From contig JAECRX010000230.1 of assembly GCA_016292335.1 (NCBI GenBank), positions 1 to 5,712 on the forward strand: a DNA stretch of 5,712 bases, in the 5' to 3' direction. The notes beneath the pieces were generated by a model, which was not told the DNA's origin, did no database searches, and saw only the letters and a list, made by a program, of their open reading frames with translations. The position numbers and the translations under genes are program-made. Position 1 is the stretch's first letter, and each line of letters begins with the position of its first letter. This stretch comes from Candidatus Sifarchaeum subterraneum (GTDB lineage Archaea > Asgardarchaeota > Sifarchaeia > Sifarchaeales > Sifarchaeaceae). Shown piece after piece: positions 1-5,712 of the stretch.

Positions 1-71
1 ATTATAACCTTATGAGTCGTACAGACAAAGCAAAATTCAATTCATATTAACCATTTCAGAAGGTTGCCGGT

Positions 72-1418
72 TTAATCTTTTATAGAAATCACAAAATCCG
101 TTTTCTTTAAGTCTAACTTAATGATATCTTCATCCTTTTCAATTATTATTGGTAACGGTGATGAGATATTTCCTTGTATTGTTTTTTTATCAAGAAATGC
201 ATTTAATTTTGTCTTTTCCCTTCTTAGCCACCATGAACTACATTTTCCAGCTGATGTGATCCAATAGTTTTTGCGAGTTATATGATCTAAGAGTTTGGAA
301 TACAGTTTTTCAATTAAAGGAAAGTCCTTATTTTGATAAGCATTATGAAAATTTACTACAAAGCACCCATGAAGTTTTTCAATTACGTTTGCTAACTCCA
401 TTAGTGTGTTCCAAGCTTCATTGTAATTCATGTGTCTATACAGAACTGTCCAATCCATGAAAGAAGTTGGTAATTCAATCAAATCAAACCGTTTTCTTTC
501 AATAATATCAACTGGATGATATGGAAAGCATATTCCACTTCTAAAACCGAAATCGGTGCTATATGAAAAAGATAAATCATAAATGAAACCTGCCTTTTCT
601 TGATATCGCCAAGTAAACGGTGGCAAAAAATTCAATTGATGATGCCTTATTCCTTTAAGATTACCCTCTAATATTTTTTCTAACTGTTTTTTCTCAGTTT
701 CCAGTTGAGTTCTATCATAATATGAAAATTCTGAGCCATGTAAACCTACTTCAAAATTCAGTTGTTTCAAAAGTTTGAGAATATATAAAAAGTCTTTGTA
801 AGAATTTCCGTAATCTGGAAAAAATAAGAAAGTCGATCTCAGCTCTCGTCTGTTCTCGTCTAATATTATTTTAAAAATTTCTTTTCCGAGTTGTTTTCTT
901 ACTAAATTAATTAGAAATCTTAACCAATTGAAACCGATTCTACCTTTCAAATTTGAAATACGCAGAATCGGATCTAAAGAATCAATATCGTGAGTTGAAA
1001 CAAAACAAGCATCTGCAAACTTCGGCCAATACCATTTCCTAATTAATGGAAGATCCGATTTAGAAAAGCAATTTTTAATTTTCTCTAATAATTCATATTG
1101 TTCAAGGCTCAATTTGGGAGTTTTTAACTTGTTTGTAGAACGATCATACTCCAAGAAGCCCCCTAAAGCAAGATAAAATGCTTTAATTGAAAATTCTTCA
1201 TCAAAAATAAGAATATTTTCCACACTATTACATAGTCTGGAGGCGATCGAGAAGTCTGCTTCGTTATGGGTTGGTAAAATTATGCAAGGAAAGTTTTCTG
1301 AAGTTTTCTGATCGACTTCTTCAAAAAATATCCCTATGTGACCTAACACTTCTTTAATGATAGCTGCAAGAAATTTATCAGTGCTAATAATTCCTACACT
1401 TAAATTTTGACCTGTCAT
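72..1418 (-). CDS. NodB-like polysaccharide deacetylase family protein, cytoplasmic
   Basis: The 448-residue product resembles a carbohydrate-esterase-4/NodB-type deacetylase, a family of metal-dependent enzymes that remove acetyl groups from N-acetylated sugars. Seen: an N-terminal region (about residues 1-130) I do not recognise, then the catalytic-type domain. This has STHDID near residues 141-146 (in place of the TFDD motif, with metal-ligand candidates D144 or D146), GLHGSE with H227, GIRHH at 256-260, a TWRYQEKAGFIYD block around 269-281, GFRSG at 291-295, and a late NFHN with H358. The second motif has one His where classical NodB enzymes have HxxxH, a pattern I associate with a divergent prokaryotic subfamily. 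No signal peptide or membrane segment is visible, so it probably acts in the cytoplasm on a nucleotide- or lipid-linked sugar (inference). ATG at 1418 is preferred over the in-frame TTG at 1430 because GGAG lies 6 nt before it. It is transcribed divergently from the aminotransferase. Family confident; activity and substrate unproven. Confidence 0.8.
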   Translation of the reverse strand: MTGQNLSVGIISTDKFLAAIIKEVLGHIGIFFEEVDQKTSENFPCIILPTHNEADFSIASRLCNSVENILIFDEEFSIKAFYLALGGFLEYDRSTNKLKTPKLSLEQYELLEKIKNCFSKSDLPLIRKWYWPKFADACFVSTHDIDSLDPILRISNLKGRIGFNWLRFLINLVRKQLGKEIFKIILDENRRELRSTFLFFPDYGNSYKDFLYILKLLKQLNFEVGLHGSEFSYYDRTQLETEKKQLEKILEGNLKGIRHHQLNFLPPFTWRYQEKAGFIYDLSFSYSTDFGFRSGICFPYHPVDIIERKRFDLIELPTSFMDWTVLYRHMNYNEAWNTLMELANVIEKLHGCFVVNFHNAYQNKDFPLIEKLYSKLLDHITRKNYWITSAGKCSSWWLRREKTKLNAFLDKKTIQGNISSPLPIIIEKDEDIIKLDLKKTDFVISIKD

Positions 1419-1424
1419 AATTAG

Positions 1425-1428
1425 CTCC
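1425..1428 (-). promoter_or_regulatory. Shine-Dalgarno site that decides the deacetylase start
   Basis: On the minus strand GGAG sits 6 nt before ATG 1418. The upstream in-frame TTG at 1430 overlaps this site, so TTG cannot be the start if the site is used. The product therefore begins MTGQNL rather than four residues earlier. Confidence 0.6.
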
Positions 1429-1441
1429 AACTGAGTTATGC

Positions 1442-1470
1442 ATACTATAAATTCGGTGGGTTCATAGTAT
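1442..1470. repeat. Inverted repeat, 7-bp arms, in the divergent promoter region
   Basis: ATACTAT (1442-1448) and ATAGTAT (1464-1470) are perfect reverse complements separated by 15 nt. The arms are about two helical turns apart centre to centre (22 bp). The right arm overlaps the candidate minus-strand TATA element, so a dimeric regulator could bind here. The arms are short and AT-rich, so chance is a real alternative. Confidence 0.35.
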
Positions 1471-1475
1471 TATAA
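1468..1475 (-). promoter_or_regulatory. Candidate archaeal TATA box for the deacetylase gene
   Basis: The minus strand reads CCCCTTATAATACTATG, with TTATAATA as the best box-A-like element. If it works as in archaea, transcription would start about 25 nt downstream, near 1445, leaving a short leader that contains the GGAG site. A second element, TTTATAGTA, lies closer to the gene. Prediction from base pattern only. Confidence 0.4.
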
Positions 1476-1530
1476 GGGGAAATCCGTTCTTAAATATCAG
1501 GTGAAAGAGATCGTCTTCAAATTTATAGCG

Positions 1531-1540
1531 TATATATTTT
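1531..1540 (+). promoter_or_regulatory. Candidate archaeal TATA box for the aminotransferase-epimerase operon
   Basis: TATATATTTT lies about 60 nt before ATG 1592. An archaeal initiation site would fall about 25 nt downstream, near 1560, giving a leader of roughly 30 nt. No convincing bacterial -35/-10 pair was seen. It would drive at least the aminotransferase and the closely following epimerase gene. Pattern-based prediction. Confidence 0.4.
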
Positions 1541-1591
1541 CAAGACTATCGAGGTAAGACAATAACTCATTAAACAAATGTGGTAGATTAT

Positions 1592-2770
1592 ATGAAAACA
1601 ATAGAGCAGAAAGAGGAAGTATTGAAAGATATTGGAACAAAAGAAAAAAATAAATCAAAAAAAATCCCACTTATTCGACCATATATTGATAAAGAAGAAC
1701 TTGAAGCAGTTAGGAAAGTTTTCGAAAGTGGTTATCTTGCTAAAGGCCCAACAGCAAAAATTTTCGAAAAAGAATTTTCAGAGTATTTAGGAATTAAACA
1801 TGCTTCTGCAGTTACATCATGTACTACAGCGCTTCATCTTGCTTTAGTATGTCTCGGAATCGGCCTTGGTGATGAAGTTATAGTACCTGATTTCACATAT
1901 CCTGCTACGGGCCACGTAGTGTTTCATGTAGGAGCAAAACCTATTTTGGTTGATATTGATCTGAAAACCTTTAATCTAGATCCATCAAAGCTGGAAGCTG
2001 CGATTACAGAAAATACGAAATCAATTATTGTTGTCCATTTATTTGGTTATCCCGCTGATATGTCGCCTATTTTAGAAATCGCACAGAAATATGACCTGTC
2101 CATTATTGAAGATGCTGCTTGCGCAATTGGAACTTTGTACAAGGGAAAAAAAGCAGGTACATTCGGCGATATTGGCTGTTTTAGTTTTCATGCAAGAAAG
2201 CTTCTAACTACTGGAGAAGGGGGCATGCTTGTAACTGATAATGAAGAATATGCGAAGATATCACATTCAATGAAAGATTTCGGCATCCGCGTAATCTCTG
2301 ACAAGATCTATTTCACCCATCCAGGATTCAATTATCGATTAAGTGATGTGCTGGCTGCAATCGGACGTGTACAGCTTATAAAAATAGATAAAATTCTTGA
2401 AAAAAGAAAAAATCTCGCAAAAGTCTATACAGAATTGCTCTCAGATTTAGAAGGGGTCAAGCCTCCTTATATAGAGCCTCATATAACGCATACGTATCAA
2501 TCGTATGTCGTACTCTTAGATGAAAATTTTGGGATGAAAAGAGATGAAGTTATAGCGTCAATGGCTGAGAAAGGCATCGAATCGCAAATAGGTACATATG
2601 CACTTCACCAACAACCATGCTATAAACGTCTAAATTTCAATCCAAAAAATTTAATAAATTCTGCCAAAGCGTACCAGAACAGTCTGACTCTTCCTATGTT
2701 TCATCATATGGCACTAGACCAAATAGAATTTGTTGTAAATACGTTGAAGGATATCCAAAAAAATAGATAG
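1592..2770 (+). CDS. DegT/DnrJ/EryC1/StrS family PLP-dependent sugar aminotransferase
   Basis: The 392-residue enzyme belongs to the family that transfers an amino group, usually from glutamate, to a keto group on a nucleotide-activated sugar, using pyridoxal phosphate in the cytoplasm. Seen: an N-terminal IPLIRPYID segment, SCTTALHLAL (about 76-85) for PLP phosphate binding, IIEDAACAIG with D174 as the residue expected to contact the PLP ring nitrogen, and FSFHARKLLTTGEGG in which K203 is the Schiff-base lysine. The ESQIGTYALHQQP stretch near the C-terminus is also typical. Length is normal and all key residues are present, so it should be active. Start: an in-frame GTG at 1580 would add four residues. 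ATG 1592 is preferred, but neither start has a strong ribosome-binding site; a weak GTGGT lies 7 nt before the ATG. The epimerase gene follows after 27 bp, suggesting one transcript. The substrate is not readable; the linked oxidoreductase makes a 3-keto-HexNAc acceptor attractive. Family very sure. Confidence 0.95.
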   Translation: MKTIEQKEEVLKDIGTKEKNKSKKIPLIRPYIDKEELEAVRKVFESGYLAKGPTAKIFEKEFSEYLGIKHASAVTSCTTALHLALVCLGIGLGDEVIVPDFTYPATGHVVFHVGAKPILVDIDLKTFNLDPSKLEAAITENTKSIIVVHLFGYPADMSPILEIAQKYDLSIIEDAACAIGTLYKGKKAGTFGDIGCFSFHARKLLTTGEGGMLVTDNEEYAKISHSMKDFGIRVISDKIYFTHPGFNYRLSDVLAAIGRVQLIKIDKILEKRKNLAKVYTELLSDLEGVKPPYIEPHITHTYQSYVVLLDENFGMKRDEVIASMAEKGIESQIGTYALHQQPCYKRLNFNPKNLINSAKAYQNSLTLPMFHHMALDQIEFVVNTLKDIQKNR

Positions 2771-2778
2771 TACGTACT
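2769..2778. repeat. Perfect 10-bp palindrome at the aminotransferase stop codon
   Basis: AGTACGTACT reads the same on both strands and overlaps the TAG stop at 2768-2770. It lies in the 27-bp gap before the epimerase gene. It could be a small protein-binding site or chance. With no loop and no T-run it is not a terminator candidate. Confidence 0.3.
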
Positions 2779-2797
2779 GAACAGGGTTGTAATTAGT

Positions 2798-3736
2798 ATG
2801 AACTCATTGTCTACCAAAGTTGTGGTAACTGGTGGGGCAGGATTTATCGGTTCACATTTAGTTGACGAACTTGTTAAAAGAGGATACGATGTACTGGTTT
2901 TTGATAATTTCTTACGTGGTCAAAGAGATAATTTAGAAAACGTAAAAGATAAAATCACAGTTATTAACGGAGATATTCGCGATTTTAATCTTTTAAAAAA
3001 AGCCATTAAAGATGCGCGATATGTTTTTCACGAAGCTGCAGTATGTTCAAATTATTGTAATGCATTTCCAGATGATAGCATTGCAATTAACATTCAAGGG
3101 ACTCTTAACGTAATAAAAGCATCTTTAGAAGAGTCTATCGATAAAGTAATGTTTTCGTCCTCTGGTACTGTTTACGGCTTTCCTATTTATCAACCAATAG
3201 ACGAACTTCATCCGCTTGATCCACTTACACTTTACAGTACAAGCAAAGTTGCCTGTGAATATTACTTCAAGTGTTTTTCCCAAAAAGATCTTAAATATAT
3301 CATTTTCCGAAATTTCAATGTATATGGAACTCGACAGACTCCAGATGAGTACTATAGACCAGTAATAGTTGAATTTGCCAAAAAATTGCTGTCTGGAACA
3401 AAGCCAGTCCTATTTGGCGATGGTTCCCAATCAACTGATTTTGTCCATGTATTTGATGTTGTACAGGCAAATATTTTGGGAATGGAAAGTGATGTATATA
3501 ATGAGGTTTTCAATCTGGGTACTCAAACGTCACTTTCAGTCAAAGAATTATTGAATCTCCTTGAAGACATAATTGGAGTAGACGTGGAACCGGAATATAG
3601 GAAACTTATGAACATCGTTCCTCAAAGAAATGCTAATATTTCTAAAATTAAAGAAATGATTGGATATAACCCCACCATTAATATAGAAGATGGACTTAAG
3701 GAAGAAGTAGATTACGTATCCAAAAGATTCAGATGA
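2798..3736 (+). CDS. NAD-dependent epimerase/dehydratase (extended SDR, GalE-like)
   Basis: The 312-residue product is an extended short-chain dehydrogenase/reductase of the nucleotide-sugar epimerase/dehydratase group. Seen: a Rossmann start TGGAGFIGSH with G12, G15 and G18; D36 at the end of the second strand, favouring NAD over NADP; HEAA at 78-81; SSSGTVYG with T124 in the catalytic Ser/Thr position; and YSTSK with catalytic Y146 and K150. RNFNVYG (171-177) and a C-terminal substrate region with DFVHVFDV at 214-221 follow. One small oddity is T213, where many relatives have Arg before DF. Length and core motifs indicate an intact enzyme. A UDP-hexose or UDP-HexNAc 4-epimerase is the simplest guess, but 4,6-dehydratases and other epimerases share these motifs, so no gene symbol is given. 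A weak AGGGT lies about 10 nt before the ATG. It is probably cotranscribed with the aminotransferase. Confidence 0.93.
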   Translation: MNSLSTKVVVTGGAGFIGSHLVDELVKRGYDVLVFDNFLRGQRDNLENVKDKITVINGDIRDFNLLKKAIKDARYVFHEAAVCSNYCNAFPDDSIAINIQGTLNVIKASLEESIDKVMFSSSGTVYGFPIYQPIDELHPLDPLTLYSTSKVACEYYFKCFSQKDLKYIIFRNFNVYGTRQTPDEYYRPVIVEFAKKLLSGTKPVLFGDGSQSTDFVHVFDVVQANILGMESDVYNEVFNLGTQTSLSVKELLNLLEDIIGVDVEPEYRKLMNIVPQRNANISKIKEMIGYNPTINIEDGLKEEVDYVSKRFR

Positions 3737-3784
3737 GGAAAACTGTGGCGTTTTACTAATCAATTTTCATTCTTACTTATTATC

Positions 3785-3807
3785 AAGATTTTAGAAGTTC
3801 TAATCTT
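3785..3807. repeat. Imperfect dyad upstream of the oxidoreductase gene
   Basis: TTAGAA (3791-3796) and TTCTAA (3798-3803) mirror each other around a single G. The symmetry continues outward as AAGA (3785-3788) and TCTT (3804-3807) after a 2-nt offset on the left. It lies 28-50 nt before the TTG start, between the two plus-strand gene pairs. It may be an operator or a weak RNA hairpin; no long T-run follows, so a terminator role is doubtful. Confidence 0.35.
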
Positions 3808-3820
3808 TCGCTAAAGTAAA

Positions 3821-3827
3821 AAGGAGG
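3821..3827 (+). promoter_or_regulatory. Strong Shine-Dalgarno site selecting a TTG start
   Basis: AAGGAGG is the best ribosome-binding site in the window. It lies 7 nt before TTG 3835 and 13 nt before the next in-frame candidate, GTG 3841, so it favours TTG as the true start. Confidence 0.8.
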
Positions 3828-3834
3828 AAGGAAT

Positions 3835-4836
3835 TTGAAGGTGAAAACTGCGGTAGTTGGGGTTGGAAGCATGGGTAAAAACCATGTTAGAATTTACAGC
3901 GAACTCAAAGACTCAGAATTGGTGGCGATAGCAGATACAGATCCTCAAAAGGCAAAAGAAATAGGAGAAAAGTTTAACGTAAGCTGGTATTCAGATCATT
4001 TAACGTTATTAGCAGAGGAAGAGGTTGACGCAATAAGCGTTGCAACACCAACATCAACACATTATGATGTCTGTAAAGATATTTTGAATTCAAAAAAACA
4101 TGTTCTTGTTGAAAAGCCAATCGCAACAAATCGCGAACAAGCAAAGAAAATGATTGAATTAAGTGAAAAAAAGGGCGTAATCTTGATGGTAGGACATATA
4201 GAACGTTTCAATCCAGCCGTGCTTAAATTAAAAGAGTTATTAATGGATGATTTCATTGGTGAAGTAATATCGCTGTCTGCCAGAAGAGTAGGTCCATATA
4301 AGACAGGACAGAGAGCCATTTTTGATGTTGTTGTTGATTTTTCAATTCATGATATAGATGTGATGAGATTTCTAGTAGGAAGTGAAGTCAAATCTGTTTA
4401 CTCAAAAACTAAGTCAATACTTTCACAGCTTGAGGACTATATGTCTGCTATTTTGGAGTTTGAAAATGGTGTATCGGGACTCATTGAATCAAACTTGTTT
4501 ACTCCCACTAAAATAAGAACCATGTATATGACAGGGACGAAAGGTTATGCAGAAATTGATTTCATTAATCAGGACGTAACAATTTATGGAATTTTTGAGT
4601 ATGAAGACGGTAATAGTAATGAGATTCCAATTCTTAGATATGGTAATACAATCATTGGAAGACCATATATCCCAAAAAATGAACCTCTAAAACTCGAATT
4701 AGAGCATTTCTTGGATTGTATTTCATCAAATAAATCCCCGCTAACTGACGGACTTGAAGGAATGAAGAATCTAGAAGTTGCTGAGACAATTATGTTATCT
4801 TCTAACGAAGATAAGCCTATCAAAATATTACGTTAA
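3835..4836 (+). CDS. Gfo/Idh/MocA family oxidoreductase, UDP-GlcNAc 3-dehydrogenase-like
   Basis: The 333-residue NAD(P)-dependent enzyme has the two-domain Gfo/Idh/MocA layout. The Rossmann domain starts VVGVGSMGKNH with G9, G11 and G14, and has D34 after the second strand, suggesting NAD. Next come ATPTSTH (70-76) and VEKPIA, whose E93-K94-P95 is the family's signature with the catalytic-site Lys. GHIERFNP (120-127) leads into the substrate domain, and DFSIHDID (168-175) carries the D168/H172 pair typical of sugar dehydrogenases in this family. Relatives with this pattern are often annotated as UDP-N-acetylglucosamine 3-dehydrogenases, which oxidise C3 before a DegT-type aminotransferase acts. 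The aminotransferase two genes upstream fits that, but the substrate is inferred. Start TTG is chosen because AAGGAGG sits 7 nt before it and the N-terminus MKVKTAVVGVG matches the family. The gene lies 98 bp after the epimerase, so it could be in the operon or have its own promoter. Family very sure, substrate moderate. Confidence 0.93.
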   Translation: MKVKTAVVGVGSMGKNHVRIYSELKDSELVAIADTDPQKAKEIGEKFNVSWYSDHLTLLAEEEVDAISVATPTSTHYDVCKDILNSKKHVLVEKPIATNREQAKKMIELSEKKGVILMVGHIERFNPAVLKLKELLMDDFIGEVISLSARRVGPYKTGQRAIFDVVVDFSIHDIDVMRFLVGSEVKSVYSKTKSILSQLEDYMSAILEFENGVSGLIESNLFTPTKIRTMYMTGTKGYAEIDFINQDVTIYGIFEYEDGNSNEIPILRYGNTIIGRPYIPKNEPLKLELEHFLDCISSNKSPLTDGLEGMKNLEVAETIMLSSNEDKPIKILR

Positions 4837-4857
4837 GCGTATTTGTTACATTTTCGC

Positions 4858-4892
4858 TTTATACAATTATTTCTATTCAGTACCGTTTAATA
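4858..4892 (+). promoter_or_regulatory. Candidate promoter region for the radical SAM gene
   Basis: The 94-bp gap after the oxidoreductase contains two box-A-like elements, TTTATACA at 4858-4865 and TTTAATA at 4886-4892. With archaeal spacing they would start transcripts near 4887 or 4914, both before the TTG start at 4931. Which one works, if either, cannot be told from sequence. Read-through from the upstream genes is also possible. Confidence 0.3.
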
Positions 4893-4918
4893 CCTTTCAA
4901 ATGGACTATTGAATAAAT

Positions 4919-4924
4919 GGATGA
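4919..4924 (+). promoter_or_regulatory. Probable ribosome-binding site for the radical SAM gene
   Basis: GGATGA lies 6 nt before TTG 4931 and 15 nt before the in-frame ATG 4940. It is an imperfect match to the GGAGGTGA-type consensus, but its spacing favours the TTG start. Confidence 0.55.
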
Positions 4925-4930
4925 ATTCCT

Positions 4931-5712
4931 TTGAAAATCATGTTAATTAATCCTCCACACACATACTTCTATCCACAATTGCCACAAATTGGTTGGCCGA
5001 TTGGTTTAGCATATATCGGAGGCGTTTTACGACAAAATGGCTATAATGTTATAATATATGATGCCCTTGCCTCTAATTTCTTGAATTACATTTATCTGGA
5101 AGATAATTTGATACATTTTGGTGATTCTTGGGGAAAAATTACAGAAACGATTTCCCAATACTCACCAGAAGTTGTAGGCATCTCAGATCCTTTTATTACA
5201 CAATCCCAAAATGCCCACAAAGTCGCACAATTAGTTAAATTTGTTGATCCAAATATAAAAACCGTTTTGGGAGGACCATTTGCGGCTAGTACACCCAAAG
5301 AAACAATAGCCGATCCAAATGTTGATTTTGTTATAGTTGGTGAGGGAGAATCTCGATTCCTTAATTTAATTGAGTCTTTAGAGAAAGGGAAAAGAGTTTT
5401 TGATATTGATGGACTGGTTTACAAAAATGAAAATGGAAGGATTTATTTCATTGAAACAAAAAGATTTATCGATGATTTAGATGAATTACCATTCCCCGCT
5501 ATCGATCTGCTTAATGTAGAGAATTATTTTTTAGCAACAGGAAAAGGAAAAGTTAGACTTTTGAATTTTCATGGAAAACCAGTAAATCTTACTTCTAGAA
5601 AAGCCACAAAATACCGATGGATGAGTGTATTCACAAGTCGTGGATGTTCATTTAATTGTAACTTTTGTTCTATTCCACCATTTTGGGGGAGTAGGTGGAG
5701 GTCCAGAAGTCC
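4931..5712 (+). CDS. B12-binding-domain radical SAM protein, N-terminal part (runs off window)
   Basis: An open frame of 260 codons has no stop before the window edge, so the gene is 3'-incomplete. Residues about 1-140 look like a cobalamin-binding-type fold: INPPHTYFYP near the start, GWPIGLAYIGGVLRQNGY (about 22-39), VVGISDPF, VLGGPFAAS, and VDFVIVGEGE. A linker with DDLDELPFPAIDLL follows, as in related proteins. Then TSRGCSFNCNFC supplies C239, C243 and C246, the CxxxCxxC motif that binds the 4Fe-4S cluster of radical SAM enzymes, followed by SIPPFWGSRWRSRSP. The usual DxHxxG cobalamin-ligand motif is not seen, which is common in this class. Such proteins include methyltransferases and cyclases acting on lipids, cofactors, peptides or antibiotics; this one's substrate is unknown. 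TTG 4931 is chosen from GGATGA 6 nt upstream and the typical MKIMLINPP N-terminus; ATG 4940 is the alternative, and an in-frame TGA at 4922-4924 rules out an earlier start. Family sure, function open. Confidence 0.9.
   Translation, partial: MKIMLINPPHTYFYPQLPQIGWPIGLAYIGGVLRQNGYNVIIYDALASNFLNYIYLEDNLIHFGDSWGKITETISQYSPEVVGISDPFITQSQNAHKVAQLVKFVDPNIKTVLGGPFAASTPKETIADPNVDFVIVGEGESRFLNLIESLEKGKRVFDIDGLVYKNENGRIYFIETKRFIDDLDELPFPAIDLLNVENYFLATGKGKVRLLNFHGKPVNLTSRKATKYRWMSVFTSRGCSFNCNFCSIPPFWGSRWRSRS

Noticed and set aside
3..50. Short open stretch on the plus strand ending in TAA, which could be the tail of a gene entering from the left
   Set aside because: Only about 15 codons with no recognisable motif; an open run this short is expected by chance. 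Positions 1-71 otherwise hold nothing I can support.
3369..3763. Open frames inside and antisense to the end of the epimerase gene
   Set aside because: They overlap a gene with intact family motifs, have no ribosome-binding site of note and no recognisable protein features.
4062..4823. Two antisense open frames within the oxidoreductase gene
   Set aside because: Their Cys/Ser/Phe-rich composition is typical of reverse-strand readings of a real gene; the plus-strand frame has full family motifs.
4835..4860. Possible terminator after the oxidoreductase: AAGCG (4835-4839) pairs with CGCTT (4855-4859)
   Set aside because: A 5-bp stem with a 15-nt loop is too weak, and only short T-runs (TTTT at 4851-4854, TTT at 4858-4860) occur. 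Oligo-T archaeal termination here cannot be excluded but is not supported enough to annotate.
5092..5298. Antisense open frame of 68 codons
   Set aside because: It lies opposite the cobalamin-binding-type domain of the radical SAM gene, whose frame is well supported.
1..5712. CRISPR arrays, tRNA or rRNA genes, insertion sequences, attachment sites
   Set aside because: No spaced direct repeats, cloverleaf-like segment, transposase or terminal inverted repeats were seen on either strand.

Overview
This window is AT-rich (by eye about one third G+C) and looks like part of a surface-glycan or sugar-nucleotide biosynthesis locus, most probably from an archaeon. The archaeal assignment is an inference. 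It rests on TATA-box-like elements instead of clear bacterial -35/-10 pairs, Shine-Dalgarno sites followed by TTG starts, and an archaeal flavour to the proteins: a cytoplasmic polysaccharide-deacetylase-like protein, a UDP-GlcNAc-3-dehydrogenase-like Gfo/Idh/MocA enzyme, and a B12-binding-domain radical SAM protein. An AT-rich bacterium is not excluded.

Layout: on the minus strand, 72-1418 encodes a NodB-like polysaccharide deacetylase. A divergent intergenic region of about 170 bp follows, holding candidate promoters in both directions and an inverted repeat. On the plus strand come a DegT/DnrJ/EryC1/StrS PLP aminotransferase (1592-2770), an NAD-dependent sugar epimerase/dehydratase of the extended SDR family (2798-3736, only 27 bp downstream), a Gfo/Idh/MocA oxidoreductase (3835-4836, TTG start, strong Shine-Dalgarno), and the first 260 codons of a radical SAM protein with an N-terminal cobalamin-binding-type domain (from 4931, TTG start, running off the right edge).

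Working model (inference): the oxidoreductase makes a keto sugar on a nucleotide carrier, the aminotransferase aminates it, and the epimerase changes a ring stereocentre or supplies another building block. The deacetylase-like protein could remove an acyl group from a sugar intermediate. The radical SAM protein may methylate or otherwise modify the glycan, a lipid carrier or an unrelated substrate. No glycosyltransferase, flippase or acetyltransferase lies in the window, so the final product cannot be read from it. No tRNA, rRNA, CRISPR array, insertion sequence or origin was seen. No gene-free stretch exceeds 300 bases; the longest is 1419-1591.
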